From Bacteroidota bacterium (GTDB taxonomy: Bacteria; Bacteroidota; Bacteroidia; Cytophagales; Cytophagaceae), in assembly GCA_023391415.1 (NCBI GenBank), contig JAEWAY010000036.1, positions 1 through 64,000 on the forward strand: 64,000 bases of DNA. Reading direction: 5' to 3'. Each line of letters opens with the position of its first letter. Position 1 is the first letter of the stretch. Under the pieces are notes generated by a model. That model saw only the letters and a list, made by a program, of their open reading frames with translations, did no database searches and had not been told where the DNA came from. This document shows, piece by piece, positions 29,870-38,942 of the stretch. The translations under genes and the position numbers were made by a program.

Positions 29870-29968
29870 AACATCTTCCCTATACTTTAATTACCCCTTC
29901 AATGAGTACTTATATTTTTTTTATAACATGATGGGTCAAGTTTTTGTTAACCTCCTTACCTTCGCGGC

Positions 29969-30715
29969 ATGAAAACCTTATATAGAACACTTGTTTTTCC
30001 CTTTGTCATTCTTCTGACAGCCTGCAACTATTACGAAGTACATCTAAATGAGGCCAAACAGGCAATGCGAGACGGCGATTATGAAAAAGCCCTCGCGGAA
30101 GCGGACAAAGCTGTTCAGAGCCAACCCCAACAAGCGGAAGCGTACAATCTGAGAGGTGTCGCTTACCAAAATCTGAATCAGGCGGAAAAAGCGAAGAAGG
30201 ACTTTCTGACCTCGATCGAGCTCGACTCCTCCAGTTATAAGGCGTTTTATAATCTTGGACGGATTGAGATTGACGAAAATAACCATTCGGAAGCTATTCA
30301 ATATATAAGCAGGGCGATCCGGCTCAACGCCTCTGAAGCGGATCTTTTCAACAACCGCGGAGTGGCTTATCAGGCGATCGGACAAAACGATCTTGCCATT
30401 GAAGACTTTACTGAAGCCATCCGCGTCGACTCCGCCTCAGTCATCGCCTATTCCAACCGGGCCAAAGTATTTCAGTCCCTGGCTCGCTGGAACGAAGCCA
30501 TCGCCGACTATACCATCAGCGTATCGTTAGCTCCAGGCAACGGCCCGAATCTCTACTGGCTCGCGGATACTTACTTTCAGGTCAATGATCCGATAAACGG
30601 ATGCCACTGGATGAAAAAAGCGAGGGACGCGGGTTATGAGCAAGCCCGACAGGCGATAGAACAGCGATGCGGAGGCGGCTCCAAGCACGTCAGGGAAATA
30701 AAACATAACCATTAA
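29969..30715 (+). CDS. TPR-repeat lipoprotein
   Basis: A 248-residue protein with a lipoprotein signal (LLTAC, Cys19) and about five to six tetratricopeptide repeats covering residues 30-225 (repeating A-x-x-x-x-G-x-x-x-x-A and N-R-G-x-A-Y patterns). It lies five bases before ligA and is probably co-transcribed. It is likely an envelope scaffold; the binding partner is unknown. Confidence 0.8.
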   Translation: MKTLYRTLVFPFVILLTACNYYEVHLNEAKQAMRDGDYEKALAEADKAVQSQPQQAEAYNLRGVAYQNLNQAEKAKKDFLTSIELDSSSYKAFYNLGRIEIDENNHSEAIQYISRAIRLNASEADLFNNRGVAYQAIGQNDLAIEDFTEAIRVDSASVIAYSNRAKVFQSLARWNEAIADYTISVSLAPGNGPNLYWLADTYFQVNDPINGCHWMKKARDAGYEQARQAIEQRCGGGSKHVREIKHNH

Positions 30716-30720
30716 GACCT

Positions 30721-32736
30721 ATGGACGCGAAGCAGGTACAGGAACGCGTAATTCAACTCACCAACGACTTGAATTACTACAATTATATGTATTATCAGAA
30801 GGATACTTCCCTTGTTTCCGATTTCGAATTTGATCAGATGCTGGAAGAACTGACCCGGCTGGAAAATAAGTTTCCTCAATTCAGGCAGGAAGATTCTCCC
30901 ACACTCCGGGTTGGCGGTACGATCACCAAGGAATTTCCAACGATAATACATAAATATCCGATGCTTTCACTCGGTAATACCTATTCGGAACAGGAACTAG
31001 CCGAGTTTGACGAACGAGTCAGAAAAACCATCGGAAGTCAATATGAATATATTTGTGAGCAAAAATACGATGGAGTGGCTATCAGTCTCACGTACATCGA
31101 CGGCGTACTGAAAACCGCGGCCACCAGAGGAGATGGCGTCAGGGGAGACGACGTAACAGCCAACGCGCGAACCATTAAAAGTATTCCATTAAAAATTCAT
31201 GCTCAAGGCTATCCCAAAGTTTTTGAAGCGCGGGGCGAGGTTTTTCTTCCCAATGATATCTTTATTCAAATCAACAAAGACCGTCAGGCCAATGGCGAAC
31301 AATTATTGGCAAATCCCCGAAACGCCGCGTCGGGTACCCTCAAAATGCAGGACTCCTCCATAGTCGCCCAACGTCAACTGGATTGCTACATCTATGGACT
31401 CTATGGTGAGAATTTGTCCATACAAAGTCATCAGGAAGCCTTGGCCGCGTTAAAGGAATGGGGATTCAACGTGCCTCAGCATTACGCGTTATGCCAAGAT
31501 ATCGGGGAAGTTTTCGCTTATATACACCAGTGGGAAAACCGGCGTTTCGACCTGCCTGTAAGTACCGACGGAATCGTTGTTAAGGTCAACGCTTATCATC
31601 AGCAGGCGGAACTGGGCTATACCGCCAAAAGTCCGCGTTGGGCCATTTCCTATAAATTCAAGGCGGAAACCGCGTACAGTCAGCTCCTGTCTATCAGCTA
31701 TCAGGTGGGAAGGACAGGCGCGGTCACTCCTGTAGCCAACCTTCAACCGGTATCACTCGCGGGAACCATCGTAAAGCGCGCTTCATTGCACAACGCTAAC
31801 GAAATCGAAAGACTGGGATTGCGTATCAACGATGTTGTAATGGTTGAGAAGGGAGGAGAGATTATTCCCAAAATCACGGGAGTCGATACCAGCAGACGGC
31901 CTGCCGAAAGCCAGCCAATACAATATATCAACCAGTGTCCTGAATGCCAAACTCCCTTGCTCCGGCATGAAGGAGAAGCGGTCCATTACTGTCCAAATGA
32001 ACGAGGATGTCCACCACAGATCAAAGGCCGGATAGAGCATTTTATACAGCGCAAAGCGCTCAATGTAGAAGGGCTCGGCCCGGAAACGATCGAACAACTA
32101 TACGATAAGGGATTGATCAAAGATCCCGCGGATCTGTACGACCTGCGACTTGAAACACTTCTGGAGCTTGAGCGGTTTGGCAAAAAATCAGCGGACAACC
32201 TCTTAAAAAGTCTGGAGAACTCCAAGAACATCCCTTTCCGTCAGGTATTGTTTGGTCTTGGAATTCGTTTTGTGGGCGTCACTGTCGCTGAAAAACTGGC
32301 GACTTACTTCCATTCCATAGACGCCATCAGCCAGGCTTCCTTTGAAGAGTTACTGGCTGTGCCTGAAATAGGTGAAAAAATAGCCTATAGCATTGTCAAT
32401 TACTTTACCAGCCAACAGCATCAGGAGTTTATCTACCGGCTTAAAAACGCCGGATTGCAGTTTTCTCAGGAAGAAACGACAACGGCGCTAGAAAGCACTA
32501 AATTTGAAGGAAAAACGTTTGTCCTATCAGGAGTATTTCATTCTTTCGGAAGAGAAGAACTTAAAGATACAATCGAAAAGAATGGCGGTAAAGTGGTATC
32601 ATCCATATCGGGCAAACTCAACTATCTTGTAGCCGGAGACAATATGGGCCCCGCCAAACTTGAAAAAGCGACCAAACTAGGGACGCGCGTTCTCTCGGAA
32701 GACGAGTTTCTAAAAATGCTGGAGGATCAGACATGA
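30721..32736 (+). CDS. ligA: NAD-dependent DNA ligase
   Basis: A 671-residue enzyme that seals nicks in replication and repair. The adenylated lysine is Lys115 in CEQKYDGVAI. An OB fold, a Cys4 zinc finger (CPEC, then CPNERGC), helix-hairpin-helix repeats and a C-terminal BRCT domain (about 595-671) follow in the usual order. It is complete. It overlaps the next gene by four bases. Confidence 0.97.
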   Translation: MDAKQVQERVIQLTNDLNYYNYMYYQKDTSLVSDFEFDQMLEELTRLENKFPQFRQEDSPTLRVGGTITKEFPTIIHKYPMLSLGNTYSEQELAEFDERVRKTIGSQYEYICEQKYDGVAISLTYIDGVLKTAATRGDGVRGDDVTANARTIKSIPLKIHAQGYPKVFEARGEVFLPNDIFIQINKDRQANGEQLLANPRNAASGTLKMQDSSIVAQRQLDCYIYGLYGENLSIQSHQEALAALKEWGFNVPQHYALCQDIGEVFAYIHQWENRRFDLPVSTDGIVVKVNAYHQQAELGYTAKSPRWAISYKFKAETAYSQLLSISYQVGRTGAVTPVANLQPVSLAGTIVKRASLHNANEIERLGLRINDVVMVEKGGEIIPKITGVDTSRRPAESQPIQYINQCPECQTPLLRHEGEAVHYCPNERGCPPQIKGRIEHFIQRKALNVEGLGPETIEQLYDKGLIKDPADLYDLRLETLLELERFGKKSADNLLKSLENSKNIPFRQVLFGLGIRFVGVTVAEKLATYFHSIDAISQASFEELLAVPEIGEKIAYSIVNYFTSQQHQEFIYRLKNAGLQFSQEETTTALESTKFEGKTFVLSGVFHSFGREELKDTIEKNGGKVVSSISGKLNYLVAGDNMGPAKLEKATKLGTRVLSEDEFLKMLEDQT

Positions 32737-33254
32737 GGAAAACGTTTCTTTGGCTCCGGACACTGATCGCGTTCGGCAAAAAAAAAGAGGCGGGCCATAA
32801 ACCGTTTAACAAGGCGAAAAAAATCGGCATTCTGCTATACAACCCTGACTTTTCTCAAAATGAAAATGTCAATCAATTTGTACGCTCCCTCAAAGAACTA
32901 GGCAAGGAGGTCGAGGTGCTATGTTTTTTGGATGAAGAGGTAAACCGGGTATACGACTTCCCTTATCTGGAGTTTCGCATGAACGATATTACAATCACTG
33001 GAGGCTTCCGGTCCGAAAAAATAAATAATTTTATAAAAAGCGGATTTGACTATTTATATTCTATTAATATTTCACCATTTTTGCCATTCAAAAATATTCT
33101 CGGCAGAAATCCGGGCGCTGTACGCGTAGGAAAATATTTTTCCGGAAGCGACAAGTATCTGGATATAATGATTGACCTGCAGGACAAAGCGAATCTGCGA
33201 GATTTGATTAAAAAGATGAATGAGCTTATTCCAAATTTAAGTTTTCATGATTAG
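32733..33254 (+). CDS. DUF6913 family protein
   Basis: A 173-residue protein with a basic N-terminus, IGILLYNPDFSQNENVNQF, and a Rossmann-like alternation of strands and helices. It matches a Bacteroidota-specific family usually found between ligA and dapA. It overlaps ligA by four and dapA by eight bases. Function is unknown. Confidence 0.75.
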   Translation: MRKTFLWLRTLIAFGKKKEAGHKPFNKAKKIGILLYNPDFSQNENVNQFVRSLKELGKEVEVLCFLDEEVNRVYDFPYLEFRMNDITITGGFRSEKINNFIKSGFDYLYSINISPFLPFKNILGRNPGAVRVGKYFSGSDKYLDIMIDLQDKANLRDLIKKMNELIPNLSFHD

Positions 33255-34125
33255 CAGTTTAGAAGGTACGGGTGTAGCGTTGATCACCCCTTTCGCGGAA
33301 GATGGTTCAGTTGATTATCCGGGTCTGAAAAAGCTGTTAACCCATGTTTCTGACAATAATGCCGACTATCTCGTGGTCAATGGTACTACGGGGGAGTCCG
33401 CCACTACGGAAAAACAAGAAAAACTAAATGTCCTCTCCTTTGTAAAAAAGGAAAACGAACGAAGTTTGCCGATTGTCTTTGGCCTCGGAGGCAACAATAC
33501 CAAAGAAATTGTAAAACTACTGAATGAGTTGGACTGGACCGGAGTTTCCGCTATTTTGTCCGTAAGCCCATACTACAACAAACCTTCTCAGGAAGGTCTG
33601 TATCAGCATTACAAAACATTGGCGAAAGCTTCTCCCCTTCCCATCATTCTCTATAATGTTCCTGGCAGAACAGGCTCCAACCTTACCGCGGAGACCACAT
33701 TACGATTGGCGGAAGAACCGAATATCATAGGTATAAAAGAAGCTTCCGGCAATATTCTTCAAGCGTTGGAAATCAGTCAACGAGCGGGAGATGACTTTAT
33801 ACTGATATCGGGAGACGATCTGCTGACCCTTCCGCTGATATCTATTGGCGCCAAAGGAGTCATATCTGTTCTGGCGAACGCGTTTCCGTCCTCGTTCACT
33901 ACAATGGTAAACGCGGCCCTAAAAGCGGACTTCGCGACAGCCTCCCGCATATTGAGAACATTTGTACAAATCAATCCTTGTATCTATGAAGAAGGCAACC
34001 CTGTAGGGATCAAAACGACACTTGAGTTGCTTGGCATATGCGATAGCCACGTTCGCCTGCCTTTAGTCAAAGGTAGCGACGCGCTGAAAGAAAAAATTAA
34101 AAACTGCCTTACCGAAATCGTATAG
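33247..34125 (+). CDS. dapA: 4-hydroxy-tetrahydrodipicolinate synthase
   Basis: A 292-residue TIM-barrel lyase that condenses pyruvate with aspartate semialdehyde in lysine and diaminopimelate synthesis. The Schiff-base lysine is Lys164 in GIKEASGN, the proton-relay tyrosine Tyr136 in YNVPGRTG, and GTTGESATT is present near the N-terminus. It is the third gene of the ligA operon and ends before a very strong bidirectional terminator. Confidence 0.96.
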   Translation: MISSLEGTGVALITPFAEDGSVDYPGLKKLLTHVSDNNADYLVVNGTTGESATTEKQEKLNVLSFVKKENERSLPIVFGLGGNNTKEIVKLLNELDWTGVSAILSVSPYYNKPSQEGLYQHYKTLAKASPLPIILYNVPGRTGSNLTAETTLRLAEEPNIIGIKEASGNILQALEISQRAGDDFILISGDDLLTLPLISIGAKGVISVLANAFPSSFTTMVNAALKADFATASRILRTFVQINPCIYEEGNPVGIKTTLELLGICDSHVRLPLVKGSDALKEKIKNCLTEIV

Positions 34126-34147
34126 GTATACCAATCATTACCGCATA

Positions 34148-34193
34148 GGCGTAAAAAAAGAGGGTTGTTGATACAACCCTCTTTTTTTACGCC
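34148..34193. terminator. Bidirectional terminator between dapA and the oxoamine synthase
   Basis: A perfect 21-bp stem (34148-34168 with 34173-34193) containing A-runs and T-runs serves both converging genes. Confidence 0.93.
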
Positions 34194-34209
34194 TTATACA
34201 TCCTTGCCG

Positions 34210-35454
34210 CTATATGCTAATATTGGATAAGGATTTGTTATAAACTCCACTTTTTAACTTTTGAGCGACTTCCTTAAACGCGGTGATCGTGTACTGCACA
34301 TCGTCAAGCGTATGAACGGACGTCGGAATAATTCTCAGCATCATGACATCCTTTGGAACCACCGGATAAATAACAATAGAACAGAAAATACCATAATTTT
34401 CCCTTAAATCGATAATCATCTGAGCCGCTTCCGCCTCTGTACCGCTAAGTATAACAGGCGTCACTACCGATTGGGTTTTTCCGATATTGAAGCCTTCCGC
34501 TTTTAATCCGCTTTGCAAGGCGGTAGCTATTTTCCAGAGATTGGCTTTAAGCTCAGGATTATTCTTCAACAATTCAAGCCTCTTTCTCAAACCTATTACC
34601 ATGGGCATAGGCAATGTCTTCGCGAAAATCTGGGATCTGGTATTATAACGCAGGAATTCCAGTATTTTTTCATCGCCTGATACAAAAGCGCCTATTCCAG
34701 CCATCGATTTGGCGAAGGTTGAAAAGTACAGGTCGATTTGATCCTGAACCCCCTGCTCTTCACCCGCTCCGGCGCCGGTTTTACCCATAGTGCCAAATCC
34801 ATGCGCGTCGTCGATCAAAAGTCTGAACTGGTATTTCTCCTTAAGCGCCACGATCGACTTGAGGTCTCCCATATCGCCGGCCATACCAAATACGCCTTCC
34901 GTAATAACCAAAATACCACCCTTCGTTTCTTCTACAATTTTGGTAGCCCGTTCAAGCTGTTTTTTCAGATTTTCAATATCGTTGTGAGGAAAAACGAAAC
35001 GTTTGCCCTGATGCAGCCTTACTCCATCCACAATACTCGCGTGACATTCGCTATCATATACGATAACGTCATGACGATTTACCAAGGCGTCTATAATAGA
35101 CATAATACCCTGATATCCATAGTTAAGAAGCATGGTATCCTCTTTCTTCACAAACTCGGAGAGTTCCGCTTCAAACTGTTCGATAATATTAGAATTACCG
35201 GACATCATTCTGGCTCCCATAGGATAAGCGAGACCATACCCTGCCGACGCGTCCGCGTCCACTTTTCTTACTTCAGGATGATTCGCGAGGCCGAGATAGT
35301 TGTTCAAACTCCAGCATAAAACTTCCTTACCCCTGAATTTCATCCTCGGGCCGATTTCTCCTTCCAGTTTTGGAAATGCGAAATAACCATGCGCGACAGA
35401 TGAGTGCTTTCCAAGGGGACCTCTGTCAGTCAATAACTTTTCAAATAGATCCAA
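34210..35454 (-). CDS. Alpha-oxoamine synthase (serine palmitoyltransferase or cysteate acyltransferase type)
   Basis: A 414-residue PLP enzyme. His138 (DSECHASI) stacks on PLP, Asp215/His218 lie in IDDAHGFGTMG, and Lys249 in STFAKSMAGIGAF forms the Schiff base. The family includes serine palmitoyltransferase, KBL, BioF and the cysteate acyltransferase of sulfonolipid synthesis. The overall block order and the FAKSMAGIGAF motif fit the Bacteroidota sphingolipid and sulfonolipid enzymes best. I cannot tell serine from cysteate use. It is monocistronic, with a promoter about 46 bp upstream. Confidence 0.85.
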   Translation of the reverse strand: MDLFEKLLTDRGPLGKHSSVAHGYFAFPKLEGEIGPRMKFRGKEVLCWSLNNYLGLANHPEVRKVDADASAGYGLAYPMGARMMSGNSNIIEQFEAELSEFVKKEDTMLLNYGYQGIMSIIDALVNRHDVIVYDSECHASIVDGVRLHQGKRFVFPHNDIENLKKQLERATKIVEETKGGILVITEGVFGMAGDMGDLKSIVALKEKYQFRLLIDDAHGFGTMGKTGAGAGEEQGVQDQIDLYFSTFAKSMAGIGAFVSGDEKILEFLRYNTRSQIFAKTLPMPMVIGLRKRLELLKNNPELKANLWKIATALQSGLKAEGFNIGKTQSVVTPVILSGTEAEAAQMIIDLRENYGIFCSIVIYPVVPKDVMMLRIIPTSVHTLDDVQYTITAFKEVAQKLKSGVYNKSLSNISI

Positions 35455-35499
35455 GGTATTATATTCGTTTTAGTGTTAAATATTCAAAAACTCTGCGGG

Positions 35500-35507
35500 C
35501 AAAGGTA
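35500..35507 (-). promoter_or_regulatory. -7 box for the oxoamine synthase
   Basis: The minus strand reads TACCTTTG, identical to the tRNA-Lys promoter box. The -33 region is T-rich (TTTT) rather than TTTG. Confidence 0.6.
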
Positions 35508-35901
35508 CATATAAATAAATTCATGTAAAAAAAGTCAAATAAAATTAAACATTTTGTCATTTATTTACGCGGGCTTTAGCGGATCATCTTCTATTATACC
35601 CACTATTCCACAGGCGACATAAATAAGAATTTCCTTTGAAAATATTTCACCTGAACCAGAGTAAACTCCTATAAAATTACTGATATATCAAAGATTTATT
35701 CTATATTTACCCGGTTGTTTTTCATTAAACGGATCAACTAATACTCTGGCTGTAAGTATTCAAAGATTCCGCCGACAAAAGAAACAGCCATAACCTACTG
35801 GCAATGTTTGCGTAAAAACAAGGATCAAACTGGTATCTGATTTGTTTAATAAATTTTGACGAATATCCATTACAACTACTATATCGGGCTAAATTTTTAA
35901 T
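35508..35901. other. AT-rich intergenic region
   Basis: About 390 bp between divergent genes, with no reading frame of note and no clear dyad. It should hold the promoter of the TPR gene at 35902. Confidence 0.45.
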
Positions 35902-37083
35902 ATGTTGACCATGAAAAGAGGTATTATATTTTCAGGTATTTTGCTTAGTGTATGCTGTTTTTCATCAGCCTACGCTCAAAAATCCACCAAAGGAACTCAG
36001 GAAAAAACGGAAGTGAAGACTGATCAGTTTCCGGAAATGACCAAAGGACTTGAAAAGTTCAGAAATGGCGATTTCATTGGGGCTATGCTCGCTTTTGACG
36101 AAGCGGTCCATGTCAATCCCAAGTACGCCGACGCGTATTACCAGAGAGGACTGGCAAAAATGGAGCTGGGCGACAACGAATCCGCTATGGAGGATTTTAA
36201 CCAGGCGATCGAGCTGGACAATAAAAACCTGAACGCTCTTTCCAAGCGGGCTCACGCCAAAGCCAACATGGGAGATCACCGGGGAGCTATCGAAGACTTT
36301 AAACAGGTATCCCTTATCGACCCCAAAAACACGGACGCCCTCATGAATATGGGCAATTCCAAATATCTTCTGAGCGATTATCAGGGCGCTGTCGAGGATT
36401 ATACCAGAGCGATCCAGACCAACATGGCTCACAACTTCGAAGCCTATTATAAAAGAGGACTCGCTAAAAGTGAATGGGGAAAATATCAGGAAGCCATCGA
36501 AGACTTTAGCAAAGTCATTGAATTGTACCCGAAATACAACTACGCGTACTTCTATAGAGCCTACGCGAAAAACCATCTAAACGACTTTCAGGGAGCCATT
36601 CAGGATTACTCCAAAGTAATCCAGTTGGACCCACTGGATCAGGAATCCTATTTCAACCGGGGAATGAGCAAATCCAGTATTCAGGATTACGCGGGCGCGA
36701 TCAAAGATTTCAACAAAGCTATTGAAATTGAAGCTAAATTTGAGCAGGCGTACTACCATCGCGGTGAAGCCAAGCTGATGTCAGGCGACCTGAGAGGCGC
36801 GGAAGAAGACTTTAACACCGTCGTACAGATGCTTCCGCATAGTAAGGACGCGTATCTGAACCGAGGCCTGTTTTACTACGAAAACGGAGAAACCGCCAAG
36901 GCGATCAACGACTTCAACAAAGGGCTTGAGTTATCCAACGATCCGGATTTGTTTTACTTCAGAGGTCTCACCAAAATGGAATCAGGAGATAAAAGCGGAG
37001 CGTGCGCGGATCTCCAGAAAGCCGAAAACATGGGCCACAAAGAAGCCAAGTTTGAGTCCAAAAGACTGTGTAAAAGGAAATAA
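35902..37083 (+). CDS. Exported TPR-repeat protein
   Basis: A 393-residue protein with a signal peptide (ending in SAYAQ, about residue 25) and about nine to ten TPR units (A-x-x-DF-x-x-A-I-x-L-x-P spacing) filling residues 45-385. It is periplasmic or outer-membrane associated and probably a protein-interaction scaffold. The start may be Met1 (35902) or Met4 (35911). It is followed by maf with an 11-bp gap. Confidence 0.8.
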   Translation: MLTMKRGIIFSGILLSVCCFSSAYAQKSTKGTQEKTEVKTDQFPEMTKGLEKFRNGDFIGAMLAFDEAVHVNPKYADAYYQRGLAKMELGDNESAMEDFNQAIELDNKNLNALSKRAHAKANMGDHRGAIEDFKQVSLIDPKNTDALMNMGNSKYLLSDYQGAVEDYTRAIQTNMAHNFEAYYKRGLAKSEWGKYQEAIEDFSKVIELYPKYNYAYFYRAYAKNHLNDFQGAIQDYSKVIQLDPLDQESYFNRGMSKSSIQDYAGAIKDFNKAIEIEAKFEQAYYHRGEAKLMSGDLRGAEEDFNTVVQMLPHSKDAYLNRGLFYYENGETAKAINDFNKGLELSNDPDLFYFRGLTKMESGDKSGACADLQKAENMGHKEAKFESKRLCKRK

Positions 37084-37094
37084 CCTACGCGTTA

Positions 37095-37664
37095 TTGACA
37101 GCTTATAATTCCATAATCCTCGCTTCCGGATCTCCAAGGAGAAAACAACTCTTGGCGGAAGCGGGGATTGTTTTTTCCGTACAAACCAAACCCACCGACG
37201 AAAGCTACCCGGAAACGATGGACGTATATCAGGTTCCGGAGTTTCTAGCCGGGAAAAAAGCGCTGGCCTTTAAAAGCGACTTATCGGCTGATCAGATTAT
37301 CATCGCCGCCGATACGGTAGTAATACACGAAAAGCGGATTCTGGGCAAACCTTCCTCCAACGAAGAAGCGTTTCAAATGCTGAAAAGCCTGTCGGGACGA
37401 TCCCATGAAGTCGTCACGGGAGTATGTCTGCTCAGTCTGACGCGTGAAGAACGTTTTAGCGACCTCACAACCGTATTTTTTAAATCGTTGTCTGAGGAGC
37501 AAATCAACCATTATATATCCCACTATCATCCGTATGACAAGGCGGGAGGTTATGGAATACAGGACTGGATCGGCCTTATAGGCGTCGAAAAAATATCAGG
37601 TTCCTACTTTAATGTAATGGGACTTCCCGTGCATTTAGTTTACGAAAAACTCCAGCGCCCGTAG
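37095..37664 (+). CDS. maf: Maf-like nucleoside triphosphate pyrophosphatase
   Basis: A 189-residue Maf protein that hydrolyses non-canonical nucleotides such as dTTP/UTP analogues. Motifs are ILASGSPRRKQLL at the N-terminus, AADTVV, SGRSHEVVTG and DKAGGYGIQDW. The start is TTG at 37095; no ATG lies near. It is probably co-transcribed with the TPR gene. Confidence 0.93.
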   Translation: MTAYNSIILASGSPRRKQLLAEAGIVFSVQTKPTDESYPETMDVYQVPEFLAGKKALAFKSDLSADQIIIAADTVVIHEKRILGKPSSNEEAFQMLKSLSGRSHEVVTGVCLLSLTREERFSDLTTVFFKSLSEEQINHYISHYHPYDKAGGYGIQDWIGLIGVEKISGSYFNVMGLPVHLVYEKLQRP

Positions 37665-37710
37665 GAAACCCGCCTATTCGGTACGCGTCGCGTTTTCCTT
37701 TCCGCGCTTT

Positions 37711-38715
37711 CTAGCTTAAACGATTTTCCAGGATGTTATATTCCACGGATGGAGATATCCGCTCATAGATAATATTGTACACCGCCTTGATGATCGGGAG
37801 TTCAATATTGAATTTCATGGCTAATTCATATAGACACTTAACTCCATAATAGCCTTCCGCGATCATATTCATCTCAACCAGCGCCGTTTTTACCGAATAT
37901 CCTCTGCCCAGCATATTGCCCAGGGTTCTGTTACGGCTAAACTGGGAATAGGTAGTTACCAGCAGGTCCCCGTTGTAGGCCGATCGCGCTACATTTCGCT
38001 CCGTCGGATAAAACACGCTAAGCGCGTACCCCATTTCGACCAGCGCGTTGGACACGAGTACCGCCTGAAAATTGTCGCCATAGTTTAAGCCGCGAGCTAT
38101 ACCGCACGCTATCCCATATACATTTTTCATAACCGCGGCGTATTCGACGCCATACAAGTCAAGAGTAACCGACGTTTTGATATACCGGCAGGAAAGCAAC
38201 TGAGCTACTCTAGCGGCCTCTACTTCCGATCTTCCCGCTATAGTCAGATAAGATTGTCTTTCAAGGGCGACCTCTTCGGAATGACATGGTCCGCTAATCA
38301 TGCAGACCTTGTCTTCGGGAACTCCAAAGTAGGTTTCCAGATATTGACTGATCAAAAGGTTTTCTTCCGGGATCATCCCTTTTACCGCGGATACAAGCGT
38401 TTTCGACGTCAACGCGGCAGCGGACAACCCGGACATCACTTCCTTGATAAAAGCGGCGGGAATGGCTATAATGACAATTTCGGCGTCCTTGATGGTATCT
38501 TCCAGGCAAGAAGAGGCCCATACCCGACCCACGTCGATTTTTACGTCGCTCAGATACCCTGGATTATGCCGGAACTTAGTAATATGCTCCACATGACTGG
38601 TGTTTCGAATCCACCAGTTAATACTCACGCTTGTATTTTCCGATAATATCTTCACTATAGCGGTCGCCCAGCTTCCTCCTCCTATTACGGCGACACAAGT
38701 TGTATTCTTCGACAT
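37711..38715 (-). CDS. gpsA: Glycerol-3-phosphate dehydrogenase (NAD(P)+)
   Basis: A 334-residue enzyme that reduces dihydroxyacetone phosphate to glycerol-3-phosphate for phospholipid synthesis. It has the N-terminal Rossmann motif VIGGGSWATAIV, the VKGMIPEENLLIS region, and the catalytic lysine in EYAAVMKNVYGIACG. It is convergent with maf and divergent from the EamA gene at 38943. Confidence 0.95.
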   Translation of the reverse strand: MSKNTTCVAVIGGGSWATAIVKILSENTSVSINWWIRNTSHVEHITKFRHNPGYLSDVKIDVGRVWASSCLEDTIKDAEIVIIAIPAAFIKEVMSGLSAAALTSKTLVSAVKGMIPEENLLISQYLETYFGVPEDKVCMISGPCHSEEVALERQSYLTIAGRSEVEAARVAQLLSCRYIKTSVTLDLYGVEYAAVMKNVYGIACGIARGLNYGDNFQAVLVSNALVEMGYALSVFYPTERNVARSAYNGDLLVTTYSQFSRNRTLGNMLGRGYSVKTALVEMNMIAEGYYGVKCLYELAMKFNIELPIIKAVYNIIYERISPSVEYNILENRLS

Positions 38716-38801
38716 AATTTATTTAAAAAAACAAATTTAACGATCTCCGCTCAACTAAGAAAGTTTTAGTTATCACGGTTCGTTTATCACGCGTAAAAAC
38801 G

Positions 38802-38809
38802 TAAATTTG
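38802..38809 (+). promoter_or_regulatory. -7 box upstream of the leader peptide
   Basis: TAAATTTG matches the TAnnTTTG consensus exactly, 10 bp before a 21-codon reading frame with AAAGG just upstream of its ATG. Confidence 0.6.
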
Positions 38810-38818
38810 AAACAAAGG

Positions 38819-38884
38819 ATGTCAAACAATACCTTGTTCAGTCTTTTCGTTTTTCGTGCGCGACGAAACACTAATTATAGGTGA
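38819..38884 (+). CDS. Possible leader peptide (21 codons)
   Basis: ATG at 38819 preceded by AAAGG, ending at TGA 38882-38884. It encodes MSNNTLFSLFVFRARRNTNYR. It sits between a good promoter and a terminator-like hairpin in front of the EamA gene, the layout of an attenuation leader. A 6-bp stem (38852-38857 with 38863-38868) lies within it. It may also be chance. Confidence 0.35.
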   Translation: MSNNTLFSLFVFRARRNTNYR

Positions 38885-38914
38885 AGTTATCCTGAAAACC
38901 AAAAAATATACCGG

Positions 38915-38940
38915 AAAGCCTCCTTTACAAGGCTTTTTGC
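38915..38940 (+). terminator. Attenuator-like hairpin before the EamA gene
   Basis: AAAGCCT (38915-38921) pairs with AGGCTTT (38930-38936) and is followed by TT just before the ATG at 38943. It looks like an intrinsic terminator placed inside the leader. The T-run is short. Confidence 0.5.
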
Positions 38941-38942
38941 AA

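Noticed and set aside
38856..38942. GTG start giving a 345-residue EamA protein
   Set aside because: The added 29 residues would be encoded across the hairpin and match nothing in the family, while ATG 38943 is directly before the first membrane helix.
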